Positions 9,026 to 17,735 of a DNA stretch of 64,000 nucleotides are shown here, one piece after another. The stretch spans positions 1 through 64,000 of the forward strand of contig NZ_BNBB01000005.1 of the NCBI RefSeq assembly GCF_014654615.1. Direction: 5' to 3'. The DNA comes from Streptosporangium violaceochromogenes (lineage in GTDB: Bacteria; Actinomycetota; Actinomycetes; Streptosporangiales; Streptosporangiaceae). Every line of letters begins with the position of its first letter. Position 1 is the stretch's first letter. The notes under the pieces are model-generated. The model ran no database searches and was not told where the DNA came from. It was given only the letters and a program-made list of their open reading frames with translations. A program made the translations under genes and the position numbers.

Positions 9026-9661
9026 GTGACACAGGCCGTTCTCGACGCCGTCCAGCAGGCGATGACATCACCGTGGATCTATCCGGCGCTGTTCGCGCTG
9101 GCGATGCTCGACGGGTTCTTCCCGGTGGTACCCGCCGAGACCTCCGTCATCACCGCGGGCGTGTTCGCCGCCGCCACCGGCGCCCCCGACATCGCGCCGG
9201 TGATCGCGGTGGCGGCGCTGGGCGCGTTCGCCGGCGACCACATCTCCTATGCCCTGGGGCGGACCGCCAACGACCGGCTGCGCGGCGGCAGGCGCACGGG
9301 CAAGGCGGTCGCCTGGGCGGAGAGGGCTCTGGCCGAGCGGGGCGGCCTCGTGCTGGTGGTGGCCCGCTACATCCCCGGGGGCCGCACCGCCTGCACGCTG
9401 ACCATGGGCGCGGTCGCCTACCCCCGGCGCTCGTTCGCCCTCTTCGACGCCGTCGCCGCCACCTCCTGGGCGGTCTACTCGGGGCTGATCGGCTACGTGG
9501 GAGGCGCGGCCTTCGAGCACGACCCGGTCAAGGGCCTGCTGCTGGGGCTCGGCATCGCGCTGTCGATCACCGCGGTGGTCGAGGTGACCAGGCACGTACG
9601 GCTCCGCCGGCAGCCCGCGGAGCCGGCACCGGAGCCCGCGCTGGCCGGGCCGGGTGACTGA
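9026..9661 (+). CDS. DedA family membrane protein
   Basis: 211 aa from a GTG with AGGAG ten bases upstream. DedA/VTT-type features: an amphipathic acidic entry (LDGFFPVVPAETSVITAGVFAA), GDHISYALGR, the basic motif VARYIPGGRTACTLTMGAV and PRRSFALFDAVAATSWA. DedA proteins take part in lipid-carrier recycling and membrane homeostasis. The tail is rich in proline and alanine. Positions 8792-9025 carry no gene I can support. Confidence 0.88.
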   Translation: MTQAVLDAVQQAMTSPWIYPALFALAMLDGFFPVVPAETSVITAGVFAAATGAPDIAPVIAVAALGAFAGDHISYALGRTANDRLRGGRRTGKAVAWAERALAERGGLVLVVARYIPGGRTACTLTMGAVAYPRRSFALFDAVAATSWAVYSGLIGYVGGAAFEHDPVKGLLLGLGIALSITAVVEVTRHVRLRRQPAEPAPEPALAGPGD

Positions 9662-9703
9662 GCTCCGGCCACGCGCCGTCCGTCGTCCGTCCCGCCGGTC
9701 TCC

Positions 9704-10105
9704 TCACGCCCGCCGCCAGATCAGGGTGTGCCACGTGCCGTCCGCGGGGGCGGCCAGGACGAGCCGGCGGCCGTCGAAGTTCATCTCCCCGACCCGGGTG
9801 GTGCCGGCGAGGGCGGGGTCGAGCGCCATCTCCACGTCGTGGGCCACGTGGCCCTCGCGGACCTCGTAGCGGCCCGAGTAGGAGAAGAACGAGGCGAACA
9901 CCTCGGCCCGCGCCTTGGGGCACGCTCCCGCGGGGCCGGTTCCGGACAGCGGCGGGCGGGCGGCGCGCGCGAGGGTCAGGCTCATGTGGCCGTCACCCGT
10001 GTAGCAGAGCAGCCCTGTGGCGTCCGGCCCGAAGGGGTGCGTCACCCGTCCGTCCGGACGGGTGATGCGCCATTCGACCAGTCGCCATGCCCCGACCACG
10101 TTCAT
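9704..10105 (-). CDS. Lipocalin-like domain protein
   Basis: 133 aa. Starts VVGAWRLVEWRI, with GLLCYTGDGHMSLTLAR and an internal SYSGRYEVREGHVAHDVEMALDP, the pattern of the bacterial lipocalin-like (Lipocalin_5) domain. This is a small cytoplasmic beta-barrel of unknown ligand. The frame opens at 10141, but homologues normally begin near the Met at 10105, and neither start has a strong ribosome site. Convergent with the dedA-like gene, divergent from the desaturase. Confidence 0.7.
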   Translation of the reverse strand: MNVVGAWRLVEWRITRPDGRVTHPFGPDATGLLCYTGDGHMSLTLARAARPPLSGTGPAGACPKARAEVFASFFSYSGRYEVREGHVAHDVEMALDPALAGTTRVGEMNFDGRRLVLAAPADGTWHTLIWRRA

Positions 10106-10188
10106 GCCCGCGAAGCTACGAAACCGGAGCCGACCGGTCAACCGCCCCTGACCCGAAACGGCGCGCCTTCCGTATCGAACTCCGCCTT

Positions 10189-10212
10189 ACCTACGCTAAC
10201 GTAGGTTACGGT
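10189..10212 (+). promoter_or_regulatory. Palindromic operator overlapping desaturase promoter
   Basis: ACCTACG (10189-10195) and CGTAGGT (10200-10206) form a perfect dyad with a 4-base centre. A TACGGT hexamer (10207-10212) fitting the actinobacterial -10 abuts it, about 27 bases before the desaturase ATG. A TetR-type repressor sensing fatty acids would be typical, but no such regulator is encoded nearby. Confidence 0.6.
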
Positions 10213-10238
10213 TCCGTAGTCTTTGAGGGAGAGGCCGT

Positions 10239-11171
10239 ATGCGAGAGTTCAGCCAGACCGAGTTGCTGATTGAGCTTGAGCCCGTCGTCGCCGGAGAGCT
10301 GGACCGGCATCACCAGATGGCCAAGGAGTGGTTTCCCCACGAGTACGTCCCGTGGTCCGAGGGCAGGGACTACGACGGTTTCCTCGGGGGCGACGCCTGG
10401 GTCGAGACCGACTCCAAGCTTCCCGAGGAGGCGCGGATCTCCCTCATCGTCAACCTGCTGACCGAGGACAACCTCCCCAGCTACCACTATGAGATCGCCA
10501 CCGCCTTCGGCCGCGACGCCGCCTGGGGCACCTGGGTGCACCGGTGGACCGCCGAGGAGGCACGCCACGGCACCGCCCTGCGCGACTATCTGACGGTCAC
10601 CCGCGCGGTCGACCCGGTGGCGCTGGAGCGTGCCCGTATGTCACACATGGAGGAGGGGTTCACCAACTCCTACGAGGGCGTGCTCCACTCCCTGGCGTAC
10701 GTCTCCTTCCAGGAGCTGGCCACCCGCATCTCGCACCGCAACACGGGCAGGGCCTCCGGAGAGCCGAACTGCGAGCGGCTGCTCGCCAGGATCGCCGCCG
10801 ACGAGAACCTCCACATGCTCTTCTACCGCAACCTGCTCGACGCGGCCTTCCGGCTGACCCCGAACCAGACCATGCGCGCCGTCACCGACGTGGTGACCAC
10901 CTTCCAGATGCCCGGCACCGGAATCGAGGGCTTCAGCCGCAAGGCGATGACCATCGCCAACGCCGGTATCTACGATCTGCGCCTGCATCTGGACGACGTC
11001 CTCATGCCGGTCCTGCGCCAGTGGGCCGTGTTCGAGATGAAGGACCTGGACGCCGAGGGGGAGAAGGCCCGCGAGGAACTCGCCGGGTTCCTCGACCGCC
11101 TGGAGGTCTCCGCGGCGCGCTTCGTCGAGCGCCGCGACGCCCGCCGCGCCCGCCAGGCCGCCACCTCCTGA
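10239..11171 (+). CDS. Acyl-ACP desaturase (stearoyl-ACP desaturase family)
   Basis: 310 aa soluble di-iron desaturase. Iron ligands are visible in the paired motifs EEARHG and DENLHM, with further carboxylates at LTEDNLPSYH and SFQELATRISH. It introduces a double bond into acyl-ACP using electrons from a ferredoxin/reductase chain. The start has a GAGGGAGAGG site. The reductase gene converging from 12491 is a plausible electron supplier, but no ferredoxin gene lies in the window. Mycobacterial DesA1/DesA2 are the closest described relatives. Confidence 0.9.
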   Translation: MREFSQTELLIELEPVVAGELDRHHQMAKEWFPHEYVPWSEGRDYDGFLGGDAWVETDSKLPEEARISLIVNLLTEDNLPSYHYEIATAFGRDAAWGTWVHRWTAEEARHGTALRDYLTVTRAVDPVALERARMSHMEEGFTNSYEGVLHSLAYVSFQELATRISHRNTGRASGEPNCERLLARIAADENLHMLFYRNLLDAAFRLTPNQTMRAVTDVVTTFQMPGTGIEGFSRKAMTIANAGIYDLRLHLDDVLMPVLRQWAVFEMKDLDAEGEKAREELAGFLDRLEVSAARFVERRDARRARQAATS

Positions 11172-11205
11172 CCTCGCTCTCCGGCGTTCTCCGGCTCCTC
11201 CCGGT

Positions 11206-11246
11206 CCGGGCGCCGGGGGCCGCCATGGGCGGCCCCCGGCGCCCGG
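11206..11246. terminator. 19-bp stem, 3-base loop bidirectional terminator
   Basis: Perfect arms 11206-11224 and 11228-11246 around ATG, centred between the convergent desaturase and reductase stops. Very GC-rich, without T-tract, typical for high-GC actinobacteria. Confidence 0.75.
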
Positions 11247-11255
11247 CGACGCCGG

Positions 11256-12491
11256 TCAGTCCTTCGTGATCTCGGCCAGCGGCACCGAGGGGTCGGCGAG
11301 GCGGGCCGGGTCGACGCGCGCGCCCGCGCGGATCAGCTCCTGCGCCGGAGCGATGCCCTCGTCCCACCGGTTGACGTGCATCCCGGCCACGACCCGACCG
11401 CCGGCGAGCCAGAACGCGTGGAAGTCCGCGGCCTCCAGGTCTCCGCGTACGACGAGGGAGTCGTACCCTCCCGGCCGGAACCAGCCGGAGAACTCCATGC
11501 CGACGTCGTACTGGTCGGTAAAGAAGTAGGGGGGCCGGTCGTAGACGACCTCCCTCCCGAGCATGGCCTTGCCGGCGGCCAGCCCGCCGTTGAGCGCGTT
11601 CGCCCAGTGCTCGACGCGGATTCGCGCGCCGTACAGGGGGGTGAAGGCGTTCGCCACGTCACCGGCGGCGTAGACGTCGGGGTCGTCGGTGCGCAGGCCC
11701 TGGTCGACCAGGACGCCGTTCTCGACGGCGAGCCCCGCCCGCTCGGCCAGGCCGGTGTTGGGCCGCACGCCCACCCCCACGATCACCACGTCGGCCGGAA
11801 GCTCACCGCCGTCGTCGGTGGTCACCGCCCGCACCCGCCCGTCACCGAGGAAGCCGGTCACCTGACGGCCGAGTCGCAGGTCGACGCCGTGGCGGCGGTG
11901 CACGCCGGCGAAGAAGGCCCCCATCTCCGGGCCGAGCACCGCCTGCAACGGCACCGCCTCCGGCGCCACGACGGTCACCTCGCAGCCGTACTCACGGGCG
12001 GCGGCGGCCGTCTCCAGGCCGATCCATCCGGCCCCCACGACGACCACCCGGCCCCCCTCGCGCAGGGCGTCGCGCAGCCGCTCGGCGTCTTGGAGGGTAC
12101 GCAGGCAGTGGATTCCGTCCAGACCGGAGCCCGGCACGTCCAGGCGGCGCGGGGATGCGCCGGGCACGAGCAGCAGCCTGTCGTATCCGATCCGCCCGCC
12201 TCCTTCCGTCTCCACGCGCCGCGCGGCCCGGTCGATCTCCGTGACCTCGCGCCCGAGCAGCGGCTCGACGGCGTTGGCGGCGTACCAGCCTTCGTCGTGG
12301 ACGTAGGTCTTGGCGCGTTCCTGCCTGCCGAGCAGGTACCCCTTCGACAGTGGAGGGCGTTCGTAGGGCAGGTCGGCCTCGGCGCCGATCAGTTTGATCG
12401 CGCCGTCGAATCCCTCCTCCCGCAGAGACTGCGCGGCCTTCGCCCCGGCGAGGCCCGCTCCGACGATGACGAACGTCTGCTCGGTAGTCAT
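11256..12491 (-). CDS. NAD(P)H-dependent FAD reductase (ferredoxin/rubredoxin reductase type)
   Basis: 411 aa. N-terminal FAD Rossmann motif IVGAGLAGAKAAQSLREEG, then LPYERPPLSKGYLLG, a second nucleotide motif VVVVGAGWIGLETAAAAREYG and the FAD-binding VYAAGDVANAF, followed by a C-terminal reductase domain. This is the architecture of oxygenase-coupled ferredoxin reductases. The ATG follows a GGAAGGA site; the frame continues upstream to 12827 but is not coding-like. It may feed electrons to the neighbouring desaturase; that link is inferred. Confidence 0.88.
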   Translation of the reverse strand: MTTEQTFVIVGAGLAGAKAAQSLREEGFDGAIKLIGAEADLPYERPPLSKGYLLGRQERAKTYVHDEGWYAANAVEPLLGREVTEIDRAARRVETEGGGRIGYDRLLLVPGASPRRLDVPGSGLDGIHCLRTLQDAERLRDALREGGRVVVVGAGWIGLETAAAAREYGCEVTVVAPEAVPLQAVLGPEMGAFFAGVHRRHGVDLRLGRQVTGFLGDGRVRAVTTDDGGELPADVVIVGVGVRPNTGLAERAGLAVENGVLVDQGLRTDDPDVYAAGDVANAFTPLYGARIRVEHWANALNGGLAAGKAMLGREVVYDRPPYFFTDQYDVGMEFSGWFRPGGYDSLVVRGDLEAADFHAFWLAGGRVVAGMHVNRWDEGIAPAQELIRAGARVDPARLADPSVPLAEITKD

Positions 12492-13214
12492 ACAGTCCTT
12501 CCTATCCGATCGAGCCCCCGGTTTCGATCTCTTCGGAGAGCCCGCCCGGCGGACGTTGCCGGGAAGAGCGCTCCGCACGCCGCGGAGGGGCACACGGTGC
12601 CGCCCTCCTCCGAGCGGCCAGGCCCCGCCCTCCTCCAGGCGCCGCGCCGTCGCCCGGAAGGCCCCCGCGCCCTCCCCCGCGGCCGGGTGACGAACATCCC
12701 CGGCCTCCTTTCCGCGCGTTCCGGGCTCTCGATGGCCGCCTCTTCCGGGCCCGGACGGGAGAAACACCGTAACCCACCGGGAGCTCCCATTTTCTTTAGG
12801 GTTGTCAGGATTGCGGCACCGAATCATCGGTTACGCTCAGTTTCCATCGGCCGATGGAAACACGCCGACCTCATTCCCGTGAAGCGTCTCGCCGGTTCCC
12901 CTGATTGACCAACCGTCCAGGCCGGGAGATAACAAAAGCAGGCAAGAGCGCGTCGAGCCGGCCCGGAAATCCAGGTGACGACATGAGTGTTTCAGGTTCG
13001 CCCTCCTCGGCGGGGTCGGCGGACACGTCCGCGCTCCGAATCGGCGCCCCCTGCGAAAACACCTTTCCCGGCAATTCACTCAAGCCGCTCCAGACAACAA
13101 CCGGCTGTCCGATGTTCAAAGAAAGCCCAGCGCCGCCGGTTTTCGCCGAAATGAACACGGCCTGGGGCAATCAGGGCGGCAGAACCCTGGCTCAAGGGCC
13201 CGTCCGGTGATCCG
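12492..13214. other. 723-bp intergenic region without recognisable gene
   Basis: Several short open frames occur on both strands but none has a ribosome site plus recognisable protein. GC falls around 12780-13000, unlike the flanking genes. The only clear structure is the 20-bp palindrome described separately. It separates core metabolism from the accessory genes starting at 13215. Confidence 0.5.
12841..12860. promoter_or_regulatory. 20-bp perfect palindrome, operator-like
   Basis: TTTCCATCGGCCGATGGAAA is fully self-complementary and sits in the low-GC part of the intergenic region, 350 bases from both flanking starts. Size and symmetry fit a dimeric repressor site; the regulator is not identifiable. 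Confidence 0.5.
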
Positions 13215-14789
13215 GTGAGAGGTATCGCACTGCTCTCCCTGGCCCTCGCCCACTGGCTGCTGCTCGGCGGCCCGCCGGCCTCGGCCGCCGCCCCCGAACT
13301 CCACCTCGTCCTCGCCCCGTCCCGGCTCAGGCTCGCCGTGGGCGAGTCCGCGGTGGTGGACGTCCTCGCGACGCTCCCGGCGGGCACCACCATGGGCGAC
13401 GTCCTCCTGTCCCCGGTGCCGAGCCCCTACCTGAGTGTCGGGACCCCCGACCCGCGCCCGCTCCGCCCGGCCACCGGCTGGCGTCTTACCGTCACGATGC
13501 TCTCCAGCGCGCCGACCTCCCATGAACTGGTGTTCACCGCTCGCAGAGAAGGCTCCCCCCGGGCCGTCCTGGCACATCTGGCCGTCGAACCCCGGGCACC
13601 GCGTTCTCCCACCGAGATCCTGCGGGTGTCGGTCGTGGCGGCACAACAGGAGCTGAACGAGGAGCAGCCGGTGTTCATGTATGTGACGATCCAGAACGTC
13701 GCTTCCGTACCCGTGACGATCCGTCGTGTTCAGGGCCGGGCGTCTTCCGGCCTCAAGGTCTGCGGAACGAGCGGGGTGAGTGCTTCCGGGCCGGCCTGCC
13801 CCTCCGACCGCCCCACCGGCCGAGCGGGCCCGGCCCTGGCGGTGCGGTCGATAAGGCCGGGCGAGGCCACTCTTGTCTCGTTCCGGATCGACGCGACCGG
13901 GCAGGCGCGCGCGGGTGACCAGTCCGTCGTGTTCGACGGGGCGGGCGACTACGTCGAAAACGCGGTCACCCGGCAGGTCGCCTTCGTCGCCACCCACGGC
14001 GTCCGTTATGCCGTCCTCGGCGAATCGTCGCTGCTCACGGCGATCGGTGTCCCCTCCTTCCTGGTGCTCCCGGGTTTTCTCGCCCTCATGTCCTACCGGC
14101 TGGTCGCCCGGCGCTACAACACGGTGGAGGGGGCGATCTCGACCCTGGACGTGAGCGCCCCGGAGTTCCTCACCCTGTCCACCACCTTGTCGGTGCTCGC
14201 GATCCCGGTGTTCTGGGCGGTGACCTGGCTGCTCGGTGACGCGCACACCTACCTCGGCGGATACGGGGTGCGCGATCTCGTGGCGGTATGGATGGGCTCC
14301 GTGGTGGTGGGCCTGCTCTCGTTCGGTTTTCCGCGACTCGTTCTCCTGCTGCGGGAGAACCGCCGTACGCCCCGGCCGACCGACACCCCGCGACGGCTTC
14401 TGAGCCGGCTGGGGGCCGCCGGCGCCTCGGTGATCCTGCCGCGGGTCCGTGTCACCTGGGGCGGCCCCGGCGGCACGCAGGCCAACCAGTTCTACCGGGT
14501 TGGAACACGCTCCCCGAGCGACGATCGCGTCTGGCTGGTTCCCGGTGTCCACTATTCATTCGCCCCGGAGGCGACCGACACCGACATCGAGCGCGTACGG
14601 GCGGCTCTGGAGGGAGCCGCCTCGGCGGCCGCGGTTCTCGGCGTGATCCGCCGGACTCCGGTGGTGGATCTCGCGTGGGCCCCGGGCCCGGTGACGGGCC
14701 CGCTCCTCGTCGACGAGACGAGGGTCGTCGAAGAGCTGCAACCGGCGGCGTTGCTCCAGCAGTCGGCCGCCTCCGGGGAGGCGCGATGA
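13215..14789 (+). CDS. Signal-anchored membrane protein with Ig-like ectodomain
   Basis: 524 aa, family not recognised. A Sec-type signal peptide (about 1-24, ending ASAA) is followed by roughly 235 residues of beta-rich ectodomain. The first part begins RLRLAVGESAVVDVLATLPAG and the second has EEQPVFMYVTIQNVASVPVTIRRV, both like Ig/CARDB folds. Three membrane segments lie near residues 270-295, 314-336 and 348-372, then a cytoplasmic tail of about 150 residues. It starts at GTG with no strong ribosome site. It heads a same-strand set with the next two genes. Confidence 0.6.
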   Translation: MRGIALLSLALAHWLLLGGPPASAAAPELHLVLAPSRLRLAVGESAVVDVLATLPAGTTMGDVLLSPVPSPYLSVGTPDPRPLRPATGWRLTVTMLSSAPTSHELVFTARREGSPRAVLAHLAVEPRAPRSPTEILRVSVVAAQQELNEEQPVFMYVTIQNVASVPVTIRRVQGRASSGLKVCGTSGVSASGPACPSDRPTGRAGPALAVRSIRPGEATLVSFRIDATGQARAGDQSVVFDGAGDYVENAVTRQVAFVATHGVRYAVLGESSLLTAIGVPSFLVLPGFLALMSYRLVARRYNTVEGAISTLDVSAPEFLTLSTTLSVLAIPVFWAVTWLLGDAHTYLGGYGVRDLVAVWMGSVVVGLLSFGFPRLVLLLRENRRTPRPTDTPRRLLSRLGAAGASVILPRVRVTWGGPGGTQANQFYRVGTRSPSDDRVWLVPGVHYSFAPEATDTDIERVRAALEGAASAAAVLGVIRRTPVVDLAWAPGPVTGPLLVDETRVVEELQPAALLQQSAASGEAR

Positions 14790-14972
14790 GGAACGGAAGG
14801 CGGAAAAAGGCGGGGCAGTCTCCTGGAGACCGCCCCTTTCCGGCCACGTGCTTGAAGCACCCGGCCGAAAGACCCTTGATTCACCCGAAAAACTCGGGCC
14901 GCCGGCGGGCCGCGCCGCGAACCTCGGATCTAATCAGGGGAAACGTACCAAGCCCTGGGATTGGCGGTCAAC

Positions 14973-16226
14973 ATGCCGGTGATATTGCACCAAATACGGG
15001 TCTCCCATATATGGACGGAAACCACCCCGGCCTTGCTGCGCCCCACCTCCGCTCCCCCACCGATACCTCAATTGACCCTGCCCGCTCATTATGAGCGGGC
15101 TTTCCAGAACGCACGCCTCGCGGAAACGGGCTCCACGGCCACCGAGGAGTGGCCGCTCGGCGGGCCCGGCCCACCCCTCACCGTCCCCTGGGAGGTGCGG
15201 GACGGCAGACTCAGGGACATCAGCAACTTCTGGTTCCGCACCCTGGGCTATCGAGACTACTCAGCCGTTTCTCCCGAGCGGGCCTGGCGGGCCCAGATTC
15301 CCCTGAAGATCGCCCACACGGCCCGGGTGGAGGTCGGGAACGGCCACCACAGAGTCGCCGTTGAGGCACTGTGCCATCCGCTGGCCAACAGCGTCGCCGT
15401 CTCACAGCTCCTGAACGGCGAGTACACGCCGGCGGCGGCCGCCGGTCTCGTGGCATCCGTCGAGCGCGGGGTCCGATATCGCGTCACCGACCGGCCCGGG
15501 GGCCCCTGGTACGGGCTCCGGCGCTTCGGCCCCGAACTGCTGACGCGCCTTGACCGGGCCCGGCGCGGCGTCCGGGCCTGCGAGCCGGGCTACAGTCCCG
15601 ATCCGTTCGTCCTGGTCACCGTGGTCCAAGGCTCCGGCAACGCCGACGAGTGCCGGGTGGTGGACGGCGGTGAGGTGCATCGGCTGCTTGAGGCGCTGGC
15701 CACCCGCGGCACCCTCGACGAGGTCGAGCGGCCCGGCTCACCGGCGGACCGCGCGATCGACGGCCGGGCGCACCGTGGCGGCGGAATGCTGTACGGCGAT
15801 GACCGGGCGAGGGTCGTCTGGGCCCCCTACCGGTTCCTGGCGACGGGGAGATGCCGGTGGCTGGGGTGTTACCACCGCAACCTGACGCTCTCCACCGCTC
15901 TCACCGACGCCTGGCTCGGCGTGGCGGCATGGGGGGCGGAGGCGCTGAGACAGGGGCGTCTGCCGGTGGGGGGAGACGAACTGGTGGAACGAGCGGCCAG
16001 ATTGCTTGGATTCGTCTGCGGAACCGGTGGCAAGTCCAATGTCGTTTACCGCTCGCGCAGCGCCGCGGCGCAGATTCGCGACAGCGGACTGGAATCCGAA
16101 ATAGGTCAGATCAGGAAATACTCCGGAATATCCGAAAATCTCTCATCAACCATTATCAAACCAGCCAAAAAGGATAGACCGGCAGGCCCAAAAGACACCC
16201 GCGGTCACAGAGAAAAGCACCGATGA
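14973..16226 (+). CDS. Protein of unknown function in accessory trio
   Basis: About 417 aa, not recognised. No signal peptide or membrane segment. Visible features: an aromatic NFWFRTLGYRDYSAV region, a GNGHHRVAVEAL stretch loosely like the histidine-rich loop of ParB/sulfiredoxin-type folds, and a lysine-rich tail. The C-terminal part becomes AT-richer from about 16060, unlike the core genes. The start is uncertain: TTG at 14961 and ATG at 14973 are both possible and neither has a good ribosome site. It follows the Ig-like membrane protein and precedes the DUF4365-like gene on the same strand. Confidence 0.55.
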   Translation: MPVILHQIRVSHIWTETTPALLRPTSAPPPIPQLTLPAHYERAFQNARLAETGSTATEEWPLGGPGPPLTVPWEVRDGRLRDISNFWFRTLGYRDYSAVSPERAWRAQIPLKIAHTARVEVGNGHHRVAVEALCHPLANSVAVSQLLNGEYTPAAAAGLVASVERGVRYRVTDRPGGPWYGLRRFGPELLTRLDRARRGVRACEPGYSPDPFVLVTVVQGSGNADECRVVDGGEVHRLLEALATRGTLDEVERPGSPADRAIDGRAHRGGGMLYGDDRARVVWAPYRFLATGRCRWLGCYHRNLTLSTALTDAWLGVAAWGAEALRQGRLPVGGDELVERAARLLGFVCGTGGKSNVVYRSRSAAAQIRDSGLESEIGQIRKYSGISENLSSTIIKPAKKDRPAGPKDTRGHREKHR

Positions 16227-16302
16227 TCCTCGGATAACCCGGCGGCCATCGGATGCGCGTGTTAACCTCAATTCACTCACCCGCATCCTGCCGGAGGCCA
16301 CG

Positions 16303-17694
16303 ATGAGTGGTGGCGGCAACCGCAGCGGTCAATACGCCGAACAGCGCGGCCGTATCGCGGAACGAACGTTTCTCGACCGAGTCGAGTGGTGGCTCTGGAA
16401 CAGCGGGGGGCCACAGCCGGCGCAGCTCGCCCCCGACACCCAGAAAATCGATTACAGGATCGTCGTCCCGTCTCTGTGGGCACAGGCCGACAGCATCCCG
16501 CTCAACTGGCAGGTAAAAGCCACCGACAGGTTCCTCGTCGCCCAGGACAGCCCGCTCGGGTACCCGTGCATCCGCTATGAGATGCGACGGCACGATCTTG
16601 AATCACTCCACGAGTTCAGCACCTCGAATTCGTCGCTGTTCCTGGCGCTGGCGATTCAGCGGAACCCTCAGCAGGTCCCCAACGATCTTCTGCTCGTTCC
16701 TCCGCCGGAGCGCTTCACCTGGTACGCGCTGAACCTGACCGAGTACTTCCGCAGGGTTGAGTGGCGACAGCTCGGAAGAGCCCTGTTCATACCGATGCAG
16801 AACAGGCTCAATCTGGCGACCTTCTCCCTGTTGTGGAGCGCCCTGTGGGTGGACAGGTTCTTCGGAGTGCTCGCCGGCCCGGACCTCATGAGCGCTCCCA
16901 GGCTGCGCGCCACGATCCCGCGGGTCTTCGACCGGCGGGAGAGCCTGCTCCTCACACCGACCGGCGACTGGGACTTCCTCTTCAAAGAGCTTCCCCGGCA
17001 CCAACCGGAACTCGATCCGCCGATGTTTCGCAAGGTGAACTTCCGGCTCGGTCTCGCCGGCGCCCTCAGCATCATCAGAAAACGCATGTACGACGCGGCG
17101 GACCGCCTCGACGTGGTGCGCAACTACTGCCCCGAGTCCCTGTACGGGACAGCCAACCTGTGGCTCTTCTCCAGCGCCTACCACCACTTCATGAGCACCA
17201 CCGGGGAAATAGCGGGAGAACGCACGGACTTCGTGAGCCAGCGCCTCCTTCCCCTGCCGGAGGACGAGATAAGGGAAACACCGAGAATCCTGCTGAGCAC
17301 CCTCTGGCACGTCGTGCTTCTCTACCGAGCACTCGGCACGGACGTCCATCTGGTAACAAAACCGGCGCAGAACGCCGGAGACGACTATAGCTACTACGGT
17401 GGCGGCATCGGCTATTTCCCGTGGATCACCCTTGACGGCGACCAGGCCGAGTGGATGATTGAAATGGAAACCACCCGAAGCATGAGTGACAATCTGGACT
17501 TCATCAACGATCAGGCCAGGGAGAAACAACTGGGAGCCGCCCACACCGTGGCCGACGCCGCCCGGCTTTTCAACGTTCCCAAAAACGAGCTCGCGCTTCC
17601 GCGAGCGTGCCCCCACCTCTTTTTTCCCATGGAAAGCATCTTCGTGCGTTACCCACGGGAACTGTTCGTCACGCCCGGCGTCCGGCGCCCATGA
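16303..17694 (+). CDS. DUF4365-like (PD-(D/E)XK-fold) protein
   Basis: 463 aa from an ATG with GGAGG eight bases upstream. The N-terminal 110 residues (QYAEQRGRIAERTFLD, then IDYRIVVPSLW and NWQVKATD) match the DUF4365 layout, a restriction-endonuclease-like fold with Asp and Q-x-K in the presumed active site. The remaining 350 residues are unrecognised and may be a sensor or effector. DUF4365 proteins are frequent in genomic islands and defence loci. Fold assignment is by pattern only. Confidence 0.6.
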   Translation: MSGGGNRSGQYAEQRGRIAERTFLDRVEWWLWNSGGPQPAQLAPDTQKIDYRIVVPSLWAQADSIPLNWQVKATDRFLVAQDSPLGYPCIRYEMRRHDLESLHEFSTSNSSLFLALAIQRNPQQVPNDLLLVPPPERFTWYALNLTEYFRRVEWRQLGRALFIPMQNRLNLATFSLLWSALWVDRFFGVLAGPDLMSAPRLRATIPRVFDRRESLLLTPTGDWDFLFKELPRHQPELDPPMFRKVNFRLGLAGALSIIRKRMYDAADRLDVVRNYCPESLYGTANLWLFSSAYHHFMSTTGEIAGERTDFVSQRLLPLPEDEIRETPRILLSTLWHVVLLYRALGTDVHLVTKPAQNAGDDYSYYGGGIGYFPWITLDGDQAEWMIEMETTRSMSDNLDFINDQAREKQLGAAHTVADAARLFNVPKNELALPRACPHLFFPMESIFVRYPRELFVTPGVRRP

Positions 17695-17735
17695 CGTCCC
17701 CGCGACCACTCGACCCGAAACAGGAGTAAGGACTT

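Noticed and set aside
12905-13210. 101-codon open frame before the Ig-like protein
   Set aside because: No ribosome site and no recognisable protein; overlaps comparable minus-strand frames, so I treat the region as non-coding.
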